Program-made: the position numbers and the translations under genes
Assembly (NCBI RefSeq): GCF_900403705.1
Contig: NZ_OUNR01000001.1
Location: 930,001-994,000 of the forward strand
DNA length: 64,000 bases
Direction of reading: 5' to 3'
Source: Nitrospira lenta
GTDB taxonomy: Bacteria; Nitrospirota; Nitrospiria; Nitrospirales; Nitrospiraceae
Part shown: positions 1-9,344 of the stretch, piece by piece
How the letters are laid out: each line of letters begins with the position of its first letter
How positions within the stretch are numbered: position 1 is the stretch's first letter
Notes under the pieces: generated by a model
The model's database searches: none
What the model was told of the DNA's origin: nothing
The model's input: the letters and a program-made list of their open reading frames with translations, nothing else

Positions 1-1035
1 CGCGCGCTCCTGACGCGAGAAGAAGAAATCGCCTTGGCGAAGCGCTTGGATGAAGGCTCGCACCGTATTCGAGTGGCCTTGAAGGACGCGCTGAAAGTCA
101 TGGCGCGCGCGAAACGCACTCCCGTTCTGCTGGAATCGACAAAGGCCCTTCAACTCGCACGCGGGCTCAGCGGATTCTCCGCCACCGCACTCGATACCGT
201 CGAGCGGGCCATGTTGAATATTCTGAAACCTGCGATCCGGGAGATGAAGCCGGCCGCGACCGTCGCGAAACAGCTCAAGGCCTTGCTCGATGAGATTCGA
301 GCCGCACGGCTCGTCTTGGAGCGAGGGAAAGACGAGATGGTCCGGTGCAATCTCCGCCTGGTGGTGGATGTCGCAAAGCACTACACCCATCGAGGTCTGA
401 CCTTGTTGGACTTGGTGCAGGAAGGGAACATTGGATTGATGAAGGCCGCCGAGCGGTATCAACATCGGAAAGGCTTTAAGTTCAGCACCTATGCGACCTG
501 GTGGATCCGTCAAGGGATCACGCGGGCCCTGGCGGATCAGTCTCGGACGATCCGAATCCCCGTGCACCAGACGGAGGCGTCCAGCCGGATTCTCCGGGTC
601 ACGCGTCGCCTGGGGCAACAGTTCGGCCGTCCGGCTAAACTGGAGGAGATTGCCAACGTACTGCACATGAGGCCTGAGCGGTTGCATGAAACCGTTCAGG
701 CATTTCAGGAACCGATCGCCCTCGAGCGGCCGGTCGGGGATGGGGATACGGAGTTCGGGGAGATGATTCCCGATCACCAAGTACCGCCACCCGATGCCCA
801 TGTGCATCGTACCGAGATGACCCAACAGCTGGATCGTATCTTGGGGACCTTGACCCCGAGAGAACAGACGGTGATCCGGCTCAGGTTCGGAATCGGGTAT
901 GACGAGCCCTGCACCCTTGAGCAAGTCGGCCACAACCTGTCGGTGACCCGTGAACGAATCCGGCAAATCGAGGCCAAGGCGCTGAAGAAGCTCAAGACTC
1001 CGGAAATTAAAGAGCTGTTTGCGGCAATCAAGTAG
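1..1035 (+). CDS. RNA polymerase sigma-70 factor, RpoD/RpoS-like (5' end outside window)
   Basis: Primary-type sigma factor that directs RNA polymerase to promoters. The frame is open to base 1 and reads LLTREEEIALAKRLDEG just inside the window, the usual region 1.2, so the start lies upstream. Region 2 follows (NLRLVVDVAKHY, DLVQEGNIGLMKAAERY, FSTYATWWIRQ), then region 3 (RIPVHQTE onward) and region 4 with a C-terminal helix-turn-helix (LTPREQTVIRLRFG, SVTRERIRQIEAKAL). The spacer between regions 1.2 and 2 is only about 85 residues, so this is more like a group 2 (RpoS-like) factor than the main RpoD. Which promoters it serves cannot be read from the sequence. Confidence 0.93.
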   Translation, partial: RALLTREEEIALAKRLDEGSHRIRVALKDALKVMARAKRTPVLLESTKALQLARGLSGFSATALDTVERAMLNILKPAIREMKPAATVAKQLKALLDEIRAARLVLERGKDEMVRCNLRLVVDVAKHYTHRGLTLLDLVQEGNIGLMKAAERYQHRKGFKFSTYATWWIRQGITRALADQSRTIRIPVHQTEASSRILRVTRRLGQQFGRPAKLEEIANVLHMRPERLHETVQAFQEPIALERPVGDGDTEFGEMIPDHQVPPPDAHVHRTEMTQQLDRILGTLTPREQTVIRLRFGIGYDEPCTLEQVGHNLSVTRERIRQIEAKALKKLKTPEIKELFAAIK

Positions 1036-1053
1036 CCCGACTCTCTCCATCAA

Positions 1054-1090
1054 CAGGCGCATGTGCTCTCAAGTACGTGCGCCTGTTCCG
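1054..1090 (+). terminator. Rho-independent-type terminator after the sigma factor gene
   Basis: Inverted repeat with arms CAGGCGCATGT (1054-1064) and ACGTGCGCCTG (1075-1085), one mismatch, loop of about 10 bases, followed by a pyrimidine-rich tract (TTCCGTCTTTCCCC). It sits 19 bases after the sigma stop codon. Confidence 0.6.
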
Positions 1091-1166
1091 TCTTTCCCCG
1101 CCCTCTCAGGTGTGAGAGAATGCGATCCACAGAGGATTCGTATCTCCAGCTTGTTGAAGGACACCG

Positions 1167-2213
1167 ATGAAACTGCCCCAGCCAATCCTCCGCTCTCTCT
1201 TGCCACGGACTGCGATGATCCTCGCGATCATGGCTCTTGGAACCTTCGCATGGAACACGCACGCGATCGCTGACGAAAAGCCTCTGTCGGTGCCGGCCGT
1301 CGTAGCCGCGGTACGCCCGTCGGTCGTGACGATTTTGACGCGCGGCATGCCCTCAGCTCCATCCCTCCATGGAACACAATCAGGTTCCGGATCGGGCATT
1401 GTGATCGATCCGACCGGCTACATCCTGACGAACAATCACCTGGTGGAAGGGGTCACAAGTCTCGTCGTGGGATTGCCGACCGGGCGATTGACCCCTGGAC
1501 GCGTAGTTGCCCGTGATTTCTTGCTGGATCTCGCGTTGGTCAAGATCAATGCGACGGATCTCGTCCCTGCCATACTGAACGCATCAGCCACCTTGGAAAT
1601 TGGAGAAACCGTGATCGCGATCGGCAACCCCCTGGCTCTCAAGGGCGGATCGACGGTCACCGTAGGAGTCGTCAGCGCACTGGACCGGTCGGTTCTCACC
1701 CCGAACGGCGAAACATTGTACGATCTGATCCAAACGGATGCGGCTATCAATCCCGGCAATAGCGGTGGCCCGCTTGTGGATTTATCCGGCCAGGTCGTCG
1801 GCATCAATGTCGCGATTGCGCCATCGGCTCAGGCAATCAGTTATGCGATTGCCATTGAAACCGTCTATCCTCACATCCACTCCATGATGCTTCGTGGAAC
1901 TATCACGCGGCCGGATTTCGGGTTTACGCCGGTGACAGTCACTCCCAGTATCGCCGCCAGCTTCGGGTTAGAGGCAGAGCGCGGGATTCTCGCCCTCAAT
2001 GTTGATCCGGCCAAAGTCGCCGGCGCAGCGGGCTTGCAAACAGGGGATGTCATCACCGCCTTGGATCAACGCCAGCTCTACAACATGGGAGACTTCTGGC
2101 ATGGCGCGATGCAGGAGAGTGAACAACAATCCCTTCACATGACCATTCAGGGACGTGCCGGCCAGACCACGTTAACCATGCCACGGCCGCCCATACAGAA
2201 ATTCGTGCCATGA
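1167..2213 (+). CDS. HtrA/DegP-like serine endoprotease with one PDZ domain
   Basis: Periplasmic or membrane-anchored trypsin-like protease for protein quality control. A hydrophobic N-terminal segment (about residues 10-33, AMILAIMALGTFAW) is a signal peptide or anchor. The triad is visible: His in LTNNHLVEG, Asp in LLDLALVKI, and the nucleophile Ser in NPGNSGGPL. A single PDZ domain follows (RGILALNVDPAKVAGAAGLQTGDVI). At 348 residues it matches one-PDZ DegS/HhoA-type members. The stop overlaps the lipB start (ATGA), so the two are probably translated together. Confidence 0.92.
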   Translation: MKLPQPILRSLLPRTAMILAIMALGTFAWNTHAIADEKPLSVPAVVAAVRPSVVTILTRGMPSAPSLHGTQSGSGSGIVIDPTGYILTNNHLVEGVTSLVVGLPTGRLTPGRVVARDFLLDLALVKINATDLVPAILNASATLEIGETVIAIGNPLALKGGSTVTVGVVSALDRSVLTPNGETLYDLIQTDAAINPGNSGGPLVDLSGQVVGINVAIAPSAQAISYAIAIETVYPHIHSMMLRGTITRPDFGFTPVTVTPSIAASFGLEAERGILALNVDPAKVAGAAGLQTGDVITALDQRQLYNMGDFWHGAMQESEQQSLHMTIQGRAGQTTLTMPRPPIQKFVP

Positions 2214-2965
2214 CAACACCGCTGACTCTCCACACGCCTATCGCCGCTGCTCCGTCCGACATGCCCGGGTTCCACGCTCCGACGGAACTGATCTGGTTCT
2301 CTTCGCCTGTCGGCTACGCGGCTGCCTGGGACCTTCAAAGGCGCCTGCATCATGAGAGGGTCATGAATTCAAGACCCGACACCATCCTCATCCTCGAACA
2401 CCAACCGGTCTATACCGTCGGCCGGCGAACCCTGCTATCTGATTGGGGCGGCGACCCCACGGCGGCCCATGTGGACGGAATCGAGATCCACCACGTCAAC
2501 CGGGGCGGCTCTGTGACCTATCACGGCCCTGGGCAACTGGTGGTGTACCCCATCCTTCGCCTGACAGATCATGTCAGAGGCGTACGGGCTTACGTGGAGC
2601 AACTAGAAGAAGCGGTCATTCGCTGTCTGCGGCAGAATGGGATTGTCGGCCAGCGGCAAGCGAAGGCCCCGGGCGTCTGGGTGACCGATCCCCGAGATGC
2701 CAAGATCGCATCGGTCGGGATTCGTGTGGATCGAGGCGTGACCATGCACGGGCTGGCTCTCAATGTGGACATGAATCTCTCACCGTTTCAAGGGATCACG
2801 CCCTGCGGTCTGCAAGGCAGCCGCGCGACGTCGATGGCTGAGGTCATCGGCCGTCCGGTTTCCTTAGCGGCCGTGACGCACACGCTCCTGGACCAACTGC
2901 AACAGACCTTGGCGCTCAGGTGGACCGAGACACCGGCCCCTATCGAATTCCAGACGGTAGCATGA
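2210..2965 (+). CDS. lipB: Octanoyl-[acyl-carrier-protein]:protein octanoyltransferase (LipB)
   Basis: Transfers octanoate from ACP to lipoyl domains, the first step of lipoate attachment to 2-oxoacid dehydrogenases and glycine cleavage H protein. The family signature RGGSVTYHGPGQLVVYP is present, with the catalytic Lys in DAKIASVGIRV and Cys in GITPCGLQ. Length of 251 residues is slightly longer than usual because of an N-terminal extension of about 25 residues. The ATG overlaps the htrA stop. lipA is not in the window. Confidence 0.95.
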   Translation: MTTPLTLHTPIAAAPSDMPGFHAPTELIWFSSPVGYAAAWDLQRRLHHERVMNSRPDTILILEHQPVYTVGRRTLLSDWGGDPTAAHVDGIEIHHVNRGGSVTYHGPGQLVVYPILRLTDHVRGVRAYVEQLEEAVIRCLRQNGIVGQRQAKAPGVWVTDPRDAKIASVGIRVDRGVTMHGLALNVDMNLSPFQGITPCGLQGSRATSMAEVIGRPVSLAAVTHTLLDQLQQTLALRWTETPAPIEFQTVA

Positions 2966-3007
2966 GCATGAACTCGCCAGTCTCTCCAGATACAGAGTGA
3001 GGTCGCC

Positions 3008-4264
3008 ATGAACGAATTCGACACTCCGACCTTTCGATTGGCCGTCTCCCAGTTTGACCAGGCAGCGGAAGCGATGCACTTGGACCACAACCTGCGTGAG
3101 CGCCTCAAACAACCCCAGCGGTCGCTCGTCGTCAGCATTCCCGTCCGGATGGATGATGATCACGTCGAGGTCTTCACCGGATACCGCGTCCAGCACGACT
3201 CTTCTCGCGGCCCTTCCAAAGGCGGTGTCCGCTATCATCCCAACGTCAACCTCGGTGAAGTCGCCGCGCTCGCCATGTGGATGACCTGGAAATGTGCTGT
3301 GGCCGGGTTGCCCTACGGCGGCGCCAAGGGAGGCGTGGCCGTCGCGCCCAAACAATTGTCCCACGCGGAACTTCAACGGCTGACCAGACGCTACGCCGCG
3401 GAGATTTTCCCGTTGATCGGCCCCGATAAAGATGTGCCCGCACCCGACGTCGGGACGGACGCACAAGTCATGGCCTGGATGATGGACACCTACAGCCAGC
3501 AAGTCGGCTACGCCGTCCCCGGCGTGGTGACCGGGAAGCCTCTTTCGATCGGCGGGAGCTTAGGACGGGAAGAAGCGACTGGCCGAGGAGTCGTGTATGT
3601 CACATTGGAAGCGCTACAGCATCTCCAGCTCTCTATCGATCGCGCCACCGTCGTGGTGCAGGGGTTCGGAAACGTCGGGATGCACACCGCCCTCATCATG
3701 GAACAAGAAGGAGCCCGCGTCGTTGCTGTAAGCGATGTCACAGGTGGTCTCTACAATGAAAAGGGACTCAACATCCGGGAGCTCTTAGAGCGCTACAAGA
3801 CCAAGGGCCAGACGCTCAAGGACACCAAGATGGGCGATTGGATCACGAATGAAGAGCTGCTCCGGCTTCCATGCACCGTGTTGGTCCCAGCCGCGTTGTC
3901 GGAGCAGATCACCGTGCACAACGCCGCCGCCATTCGGTGCCGCATCCTCGCGGAAGGCGCCAATGGCCCGACCACACTCGAGGCCGATCGGATCCTTGAG
4001 GACAACGGCGTTTTTATTATCCCCGACATCCTGGCGAATTCAGGGGGCGTCATTGTGTCCTATTTCGAGTGGGTCCAGGACCTGCAGCGGTTCTTCTGGA
4101 ATGAGGCGGATATCCGAAACCGACTCCACGACATTATCACTTCGGCCTTTCATCAGACCAAGCTGTTCGCCACTGAAAAACGGGTCTCAATGCGAATGGC
4201 CGCGCTGATGAACGGAATCGACAAGGTCGCCCAAGCACATTTGCAACGCGGTCTGTACCCGTGA
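3008..4264 (+). CDS. gdhA: Glutamate dehydrogenase (Glu/Leu/Phe/Val dehydrogenase family)
   Basis: Interconverts glutamate and 2-oxoglutarate plus ammonium, joining ammonium assimilation to carbon metabolism. The 418-residue length fits the hexameric class. Motifs: substrate pocket PYGGAKGGVAV with the catalytic Lys, GPDKDVPAPDVGTD, and dinucleotide fold VVVQGFGNVGMH. AEGANGPTT and NSGGVIVSYFEW are also typical. Cofactor preference (NAD or NADP) cannot be decided by eye. It is preceded by its own short leader (42 bases after lipB) and may be read with the membrane gene that follows after 31 bases. Confidence 0.94.
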   Translation: MNEFDTPTFRLAVSQFDQAAEAMHLDHNLRERLKQPQRSLVVSIPVRMDDDHVEVFTGYRVQHDSSRGPSKGGVRYHPNVNLGEVAALAMWMTWKCAVAGLPYGGAKGGVAVAPKQLSHAELQRLTRRYAAEIFPLIGPDKDVPAPDVGTDAQVMAWMMDTYSQQVGYAVPGVVTGKPLSIGGSLGREEATGRGVVYVTLEALQHLQLSIDRATVVVQGFGNVGMHTALIMEQEGARVVAVSDVTGGLYNEKGLNIRELLERYKTKGQTLKDTKMGDWITNEELLRLPCTVLVPAALSEQITVHNAAAIRCRILAEGANGPTTLEADRILEDNGVFIIPDILANSGGVIVSYFEWVQDLQRFFWNEADIRNRLHDIITSAFHQTKLFATEKRVSMRMAALMNGIDKVAQAHLQRGLYP

Positions 4265-4295
4265 GCCAGTCCTTCCTGACAGATGCCGGTTCATC

Positions 4296-4685
4296 ATGAG
4301 GGACTATGCCTTGGCCGCCATCGCGGGAATCTGGCTCGCCGATGGGTGCTCTCTACTGTTGGCACCCCGCTTCATGGTTGAACGTCTGCGGGAGGTGATC
4401 CGCCACCAACCAGCGATCTGGACCTGGCAGTGGGTGTCGGTCCTGGCGGGAGCCGTTCTGCTGATCGCAGCGTGGCCACTCACCTACCAGCCTCTGTGGA
4501 TTATCACCGCCTTAGTCATGCTCCTCAAGGGGGTGCTTCTCGCTCTGGGACCGGAAGCGTGGCGGTCGCGTGTGGTTGAGTGGTGCCTGAACCGCGACGA
4601 TGTGGATTACCGGTTTGTCGGGATCGGCCTATGCACGCTTGCCGCACTCCTTCTCCATGCGCTAGGGTGGATGGGATCGTCATAA
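4296..4685 (+). CDS. Small integral membrane protein, unknown function
   Basis: 129 residues with about four hydrophobic segments: around 5-25, WTWQWVSVLAGAVLLIAAWP, LWIITALVMLLKGVLLALG and the C-terminal IGLCTLAALLLHALGWM. No catalytic motif is visible and I do not recognise the family. It starts 31 bases after gdhA and the next small gene follows after 17 bases, so the three may share a transcript. Confidence 0.7.
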   Translation: MRDYALAAIAGIWLADGCSLLLAPRFMVERLREVIRHQPAIWTWQWVSVLAGAVLLIAAWPLTYQPLWIITALVMLLKGVLLALGPEAWRSRVVEWCLNRDDVDYRFVGIGLCTLAALLLHALGWMGSS

Positions 4686-4702
4686 CTGGAAGGGTGAAGA
4701 CC

Positions 4703-5002
4703 ATGACTGTGAATCGTGACGCCATCACATCGGCCTGGGAAACACATTGCAACGAAGGCTGGCCAACCTTTGCCAGCCCGAATCAGGGACAGCTGATGAC
4801 GCTCGATACCGTCATTAGCGGCTGCGTCGTGTTTTTCTTAGACAGTTCGGAAGGGTTGGACCATCAGCGAGTCGAGATTCTGAAAGACTGCCTCGCAGAT
4901 CTTGAAGCGGTGACGTCGGAGTTGGAAACTGAGCACCAGCACTACTTCATACGCCTCCATCACCTCGGCGAACTGCTGCTAGCCACCACGGTATCCGCCT
5001 AA
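4703..5002 (+). CDS. Small acidic hypothetical protein
   Basis: 99 residues beginning MTVNRDAITSAWE. An in-frame upstream extension to 4580 exists but overlaps the preceding gene and looks non-coding. The ATG at 4703 has an AGGGTGAAG ribosome site just before it. The protein is soluble, with a helical C-terminal half rich in Glu, Leu and His (LADLEAVTSELETEHQHY). I do not recognise the family. Confidence 0.7.
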   Translation: MTVNRDAITSAWETHCNEGWPTFASPNQGQLMTLDTVISGCVVFFLDSSEGLDHQRVEILKDCLADLEAVTSELETEHQHYFIRLHHLGELLLATTVSA

Positions 5003-5183
5003 GACACGTCTTGTGTTATCGAATTCCCTGCTGCGGTCCTTGCCACTCCGAGTTGGACCTTTCTTGCAAGTTCATCGCCCCTTGGATAGAATGTTCGAAG
5101 CTGAATCAACCCTGCCTATCCTTGAAATGATCAGAACAATCGGTACGATCAACTACTATCTTTGATCTGCGAAAGGGGAGACG

Positions 5184-5717
5184 ATGAGGAAGAAATCTGG
5201 ATTGTCCGCGCTAGCCGTAATGCTCGTGGCGATCCTTACCAGTGCAACCTCATCGCTGCACGCAGAGCCCTACGAGCTGAGCAAAAATGATGTGATGGAA
5301 TCGAAGGAGATTTCCAGCGCGACCGTATCGCTGTTCGGAGTGAAGCTAGGCGACACGGAAGCGAAGGCGCTGGATGTCCTGGTCAATGAAAAGATCGCCG
5401 GGATCAAAGCGGAACAGGAAGCCGCCTTTATATTCCTGATCGACCAACGGAAGCCCACCGGCCCAATGGCTGGCGTCCGTGTCCAGGATGGGAAAGTCGA
5501 CCTTATTTTCATCAACAACCGCTTTACCCACAAGGCTCGAGGCATCTTTAGAAATGTATTGAACAGCGAAAGCCCTGAGGACATCCGGAAATTGTTGGGA
5601 AAAGAAGAGTACGGAGATGAAAATGTGATGGGCGCCGTCATGGCCTACGACAAGCAAGGCTTTCAGGTCAATTATCTCGGGAAGGACGTCAACATCGAAT
5701 TTTCTGCCCCCCACTAA
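5184..5717 (+). CDS. Secreted hypothetical protein
   Basis: 177 residues with a clear Sec signal peptide (MRKKSGLSALAVMLVAILTS, predicted cleavage after LHA near residue 27). The mature part is mixed alpha/beta with no cysteines and no motif I recognise. The ribosome site AAAGGGGAG lies just before the ATG. It stands alone, with about 180 bases upstream and about 290 bases downstream where I see no gene. Confidence 0.75.
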   Translation: MRKKSGLSALAVMLVAILTSATSSLHAEPYELSKNDVMESKEISSATVSLFGVKLGDTEAKALDVLVNEKIAGIKAEQEAAFIFLIDQRKPTGPMAGVRVQDGKVDLIFINNRFTHKARGIFRNVLNSESPEDIRKLLGKEEYGDENVMGAVMAYDKQGFQVNYLGKDVNIEFSAPH

Positions 5718-6008
5718 ACCGCTGACCGCTGTTCTTTAGGCAAGACCTTCCTCGCGATCCGTCGCAAACCGACTATTCCCCCCTCGATATCTACCGCCGC
5801 ACGAGCTCATAGTTTTTCTGCTGCATGGAATCCGCATAAAATTTCGATCGTATAAGAGCCCTATCGATCACGCTTGAAATGGAGATACCAGCGCCAGCTG
5901 ACTTGCAGAGGCCGCTGCGCGGGGAACTGGTGTGAAAAATGAGTCTGAGGAAATCGAATATTGCGCGCGGGGATAATTCTACAGGTAAGGAAAGACTGAT
6001 ACAGGGAC

Positions 6009-6899
6009 TTACTGCACGGTAGCCGTAGATTTGAGCCCGAAATCGATGAGGCTCATGGCGGTGTTCCAGCGTCGATTGGAGTTTAAAATCACGACCAATA
6101 AATCGCTGCCGTTCTGTGAAACTTTGGCAATGAGGCATCGTCCCGCTTTTGAGGTGAACCCGGTTTTGACGCCCTCCACGCCGGGGATGCGCCCCAACAG
6201 CCGATTCGTGCTGTGCAACACATACGCACGGTGGCCGCTGATCGGAGTGATAATCTCACGTTCCTCGCGCACGAGCGCGCGGAAGATAGGATTTTGCAGA
6301 GCGACCTCACTGAGCTTTGCCAGATCCTCGGCCGTGGAATAATGCTCAGGACCATCAAAGCCACACCCGTTGCTGAAGTGGGTATCGGTCAACCCCAGCG
6401 CCGCGGCCTTCGCGTTCATCAGCATGACAAACTGCTCTTCATCACCGCCGACATGTTCTACGGCAGCCAGACACGCGTCGTTGGCAGACACGATCAGCAT
6501 CGCTTTAAGCAAGTCTTCGAGTTTGAACACTTCTCCCGGACGAAGCCGAAGATGCGTTTTAGGCGCCCGCGCGGCATTGCGACTGATGGTCGCCTGATCA
6601 TCCAGCTTCCCCTTTTCTAAAATGACCAGCGCGGACATGATTTTCGTGAGGCTTGCGGGCGAGAGTCGCTTGAGAGAGTCGTGCTGGTAGAGCACCCGGC
6701 CAGATCGAAGCTCTTTCATGAAAATGCTATGAGCGGGAGCCACTCGCCACGGAAGGCGGTCCCCCGAAGTACTCGCGGCCCGAACATGGCGCTTCTGTTT
6801 ATGGCTATACTCGGCCTGGGCGTCGAGCGGGATTCCCAAGACCGCGATGCCAAATACCGCTGCCAGGATCGTTGACGTGAGGACAGAGGTCTTAGCCAA
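6009..6899 (-). CDS. dacA: D-alanyl-D-alanine carboxypeptidase (penicillin-binding protein, peptidase S11)
   Basis: Removes the terminal D-Ala from peptidoglycan pentapeptides in the periplasm. An N-terminal signal peptide (about 29 residues, ending AQA) is followed by the three active-site motifs in order: SPASLTKIMSAL (SxxK), SANDA (SxN) and GVKTGFTSKAG (KTG). At 296 residues it ends soon after the catalytic domain and seems to lack the C-terminal beta domain and membrane-anchoring helix of E. coli DacA, closer to DacF-like short forms. Confidence 0.92.
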   Translation of the reverse strand: MAKTSVLTSTILAAVFGIAVLGIPLDAQAEYSHKQKRHVRAASTSGDRLPWRVAPAHSIFMKELRSGRVLYQHDSLKRLSPASLTKIMSALVILEKGKLDDQATISRNAARAPKTHLRLRPGEVFKLEDLLKAMLIVSANDACLAAVEHVGGDEEQFVMLMNAKAAALGLTDTHFSNGCGFDGPEHYSTAEDLAKLSEVALQNPIFRALVREEREIITPISGHRAYVLHSTNRLLGRIPGVEGVKTGFTSKAGRCLIAKVSQNGSDLLVVILNSNRRWNTAMSLIDFGLKSTATVQ

Positions 6900-6941
6900 A
6901 GAGAGGCTCCTTACCCAGGAGGGTGAGCTACAGGGACATAC

Positions 6942-7130
6942 TTACAGCGGGTAGGATTCTCGGACTTTCCCGCCACGAACTCCACTATCGATTACCTTAT
7001 GAAAAAACCGGAGGACATCCGCGAGATCAATCCAAAACCCGCAGTTCAAACAGCGCGCAAAGAGCCGGCGGTTCATGAGCGTATAGTGCCGCTCGACCAT
7101 CATAAACCCTTTGCATTTCAAGCAACGCAT
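6942..7130 (-). CDS. Small zinc-ribbon-like protein
   Basis: 62 residues with two Cys pairs, RCLKCKG at the N-terminus and ARCLNCGFW in the middle, which fits a single zinc ribbon. The rest is basic and aromatic. It may bind nucleic acid or protein; no function is known. It lies upstream of dacA on the same strand with a 42-base gap, so a shared transcript is possible. Confidence 0.6.
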   Translation of the reverse strand: MRCLKCKGFMMVERHYTLMNRRLFARCLNCGFWIDLADVLRFFHKVIDSGVRGGKVRESYPL

Positions 7131-7151
7131 ACCATCGCGTCTACAATGTCA

Positions 7152-7394
7152 TTACCGAAGTCGATTGAGCACAACCGCTAAGCATCCGGCCAGGAGGCCT
7201 CCACCAAGAATCGTGGTGCCGAATGAGACCACTGCGGAGGTGCCTGCAGCCGGCTGGGTCCCTTCCAAGAGATCGCGTATCCCCCCTTGTACCATGAGAA
7301 CCGCAAGGGTCAAGACTGAACCCATTGCAAACCACCAGGTAAATGTTCTCAGGGGCATTACGCTCACACGGACAATAATATGTCGCTGACTCAC
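7152..7394 (-). CDS. Small two-pass membrane protein
   Basis: 80 residues with two hydrophobic segments (WWFAMGSVLTLAVLMV and TTILGGGLLAGCLAVVL) joined by a short polar loop. Probably begins at GTG 7394; an ATG 36 bases further in (MPLRTFTWW) is an alternative. No family recognised. It sits 21 bases before the zinc-ribbon gene. Confidence 0.55.
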   Translation of the reverse strand: MSQRHIIVRVSVMPLRTFTWWFAMGSVLTLAVLMVQGGIRDLLEGTQPAAGTSAVVSFGTTILGGGLLAGCLAVVLNRLR

Positions 7395-7467
7395 ACCTGT
7401 CGGTCACTCTAACGGAGGGTCCAAGACCTGTCAAGAAGTGCCGATATTGCGCGTCGTAATAGAGGAG

Positions 7468-8670
7468 TCACTGCTCAGCTGAGGCAAGTGGCAATGGTTT
7501 AACGGCTTTCAGTCCGCGATGAAGAAAAATGGAAACCGTGCCATTTCCATTGTCAGCCGTCACGAGTCCTGGCTCTTCGACGGCTTTTGTGGTCACCCAG
7601 AATGTCGCCAGCGCAAACGGGCCCGATTTGGCCGGATAGTTTCTCGGTGGATAATGAAAGGTGCCGTCCCCCTTGCCGAAGAGAATCGATAGATCGTTGG
7701 ACTGCAAATTCGCAATGGCGACATCAAGAATCCGATCGCCGTCGAAATCGCGCGTGACGCCTGAGATAGGCCCGGCATCGGCGCCTGAATCTTTTCCCGG
7801 CAGAAATGTGCCATTACCATTACCGAGGTACGTGGTGAAACTATCTCGTTCGCCGTTGATCACGAGCAGATCGCGGTGGCGATCATTGTTGAAATCAGCA
7901 AATGTGGCTGAGAGCGGGCGCTTGCCTGTCCGATAGTCTTTCGGATCGCGAAACGTCCCGTCCCCATTTCCCAGCCAGATTGAAACGGCATTCGACATGG
8001 GACCGCCGTTGGTGACGACCATGTCGATCTTCTCATCGCCATTGAGATCCGACAGCGCCACAGATGTGGGCGTATCGCCATAGGTATATTGCGCCCCGTG
8101 ACGAAACTCTGAGGTTCCGGTTCCAAGAAATATTTGGATTTTATCGTTTCGCAGCGCAACTACCACGTCGGAGTGTCCGTCTCCATTCAGATCCGCGACG
8201 GCCAAGGCGACCGGTGTTCGATGGACCGGGTAGTGCGGCCCCTCTTCAAACTTGCCGTTTCCTCGCCCCATCAAGAACGCGACTTCATCACCGCCTGAGC
8301 AGGCCAGCACGATATCCGCATGGGTATCGTGATTGAAGTCAGCCATAACCAAAGTCCGTGGCTCCTGACACACTTTGACCTGGATTTGGTCGCTAAAACT
8401 TCCGTCCCCATTGCCCAGTAAGATTGAGAGAGTATTGCTGGAAATATTCGTCGTAATGAGATCCGTAAATGTATCGTGATTGAAATCCCCCGTCGTAATG
8501 GTCGTCGGATTTTTTCCGACCTTGTAACTCGTGTAGTAATAGAACAGATCGGGGGGCGTGTAGGGATCCGTCTTGGAACAAGACAGCAGGCTGATTCCCG
8601 CGAAGAGAGATAAAATGGGAATCAACAGCCGTATCCCCCTGCGGTTCATACGGCGGCAGATTGGCTTCAC
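7468..8670 (-). CDS. FG-GAP/VCBS-repeat lipoprotein
   Basis: 400 residues. A lipoprotein signal (hydrophobic IPILSLFAGISLLSC with a lipobox Cys near residue 31) is followed by a run of Asp/Gly-rich repeats such as TGDFNHDTFTDLITTN, ADFNHDTHADIVLA and ADLNGDGHSDVVVA. These are calcium-binding FG-GAP/VCBS blades that fold as a beta-propeller. About seven repeats fill the protein. Such proteins are typically on the cell surface and bind ligands or partners, but the role here is unknown. Confidence 0.88.
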   Translation of the reverse strand: MKPICRRMNRRGIRLLIPILSLFAGISLLSCSKTDPYTPPDLFYYYTSYKVGKNPTTITTGDFNHDTFTDLITTNISSNTLSILLGNGDGSFSDQIQVKVCQEPRTLVMADFNHDTHADIVLACSGGDEVAFLMGRGNGKFEEGPHYPVHRTPVALAVADLNGDGHSDVVVALRNDKIQIFLGTGTSEFRHGAQYTYGDTPTSVALSDLNGDEKIDMVVTNGGPMSNAVSIWLGNGDGTFRDPKDYRTGKRPLSATFADFNNDRHRDLLVINGERDSFTTYLGNGNGTFLPGKDSGADAGPISGVTRDFDGDRILDVAIANLQSNDLSILFGKGDGTFHYPPRNYPAKSGPFALATFWVTTKAVEEPGLVTADNGNGTVSIFLHRGLKAVKPLPLASAEQ

Positions 8671-8875
8671 AGCTCACACCTTTCTCAACTTGGGCCAATG
8701 GGCCTATTCATGGACGTGCGCTCGACCTATGCGTCACCCAATCGAGCGCTCGCGGAGTATACAGACCCCTGGTTTCACCATGCAATCTGCCGGATTCTTC
8801 AGAGAATAGGGATTTGAGCCTTGTCGATTCAACCGGATTTGCGCTAGAATACGAGCTCATTTTGAGGAGGAACCA

Positions 8876-9196
8876 ATGAGCAATCGAGTCAAGGTAGACA
8901 TTACAATGTACGGCATTGCTGAAGTCCTCAGCTGGTGCCACGATCGAAACAAAGGCCGGATCGCTGGGGTCGATACCGAAGGGTTCCAGAAGATGACCGC
9001 GTTAATGGCGGAAAAGCCGCAATCGGGTGATTACTTCACCCTCGACCAATTTTGGAAAAAGAAAGTGTCCTTGGATCTGACGGAAGACGAAGTGGCGACC
9101 ATTGACCGCTGTCTCTACGATATCCCGAATTTCGATAACGAACCGCTTCCTCAAATCCGCCACAAGTTCTGGCCGCAAGCTGTCGGCACTCACTAA
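8876..9196 (+). CDS. Hypothetical soluble protein
   Basis: 106 residues, starting MSNRVKVDITMYGIAEVL, with a strong GAGGAG ribosome site. No membrane segment or signal. Aromatic residues and charged helices are present, but no motif I know. A long perfect hairpin follows the stop, so it is probably a monocistronic gene. Confidence 0.72.
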   Translation: MSNRVKVDITMYGIAEVLSWCHDRNKGRIAGVDTEGFQKMTALMAEKPQSGDYFTLDQFWKKKVSLDLTEDEVATIDRCLYDIPNFDNEPLPQIRHKFWPQAVGTH

Positions 9197-9201
9197 GAAA
9201 G

Positions 9202-9240
9202 TTCTCCCGGCATCGCGCATGCGATGCCGGGAGAATTGTT
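9202..9240. terminator. Bidirectional terminator hairpin
   Basis: Perfect 15-base-pair stem with a GCAT loop: left arm TTCTCCCGGCATCGC (9202-9216), right arm 9221-9235, followed by TTGTT on the plus strand and CTTTCTT on the minus strand. It lies between two convergent genes and probably serves both. Confidence 0.85.
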
Positions 9241-9344
9241 CCTGCATCATCCCCCACTCAAGCAACCCACGTTAAACATCAACATGGTGGGATCGACTCG
9301 CCCTAATACGATGAGATCGGCGGAGATGCGCTCTGCACCGGACG

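Noticed and set aside
4580-4702. Upstream extension of the small gene at 4703
   Set aside because: Overlaps the membrane-protein gene in another frame; the ribosome site fits ATG 4703.
5791-6138. Open minus-strand frame overlapping dacA
   Set aside because: Out of frame with the peptidase and without protein-like features; the intergenic part (5718-6008) holds no gene I can support.
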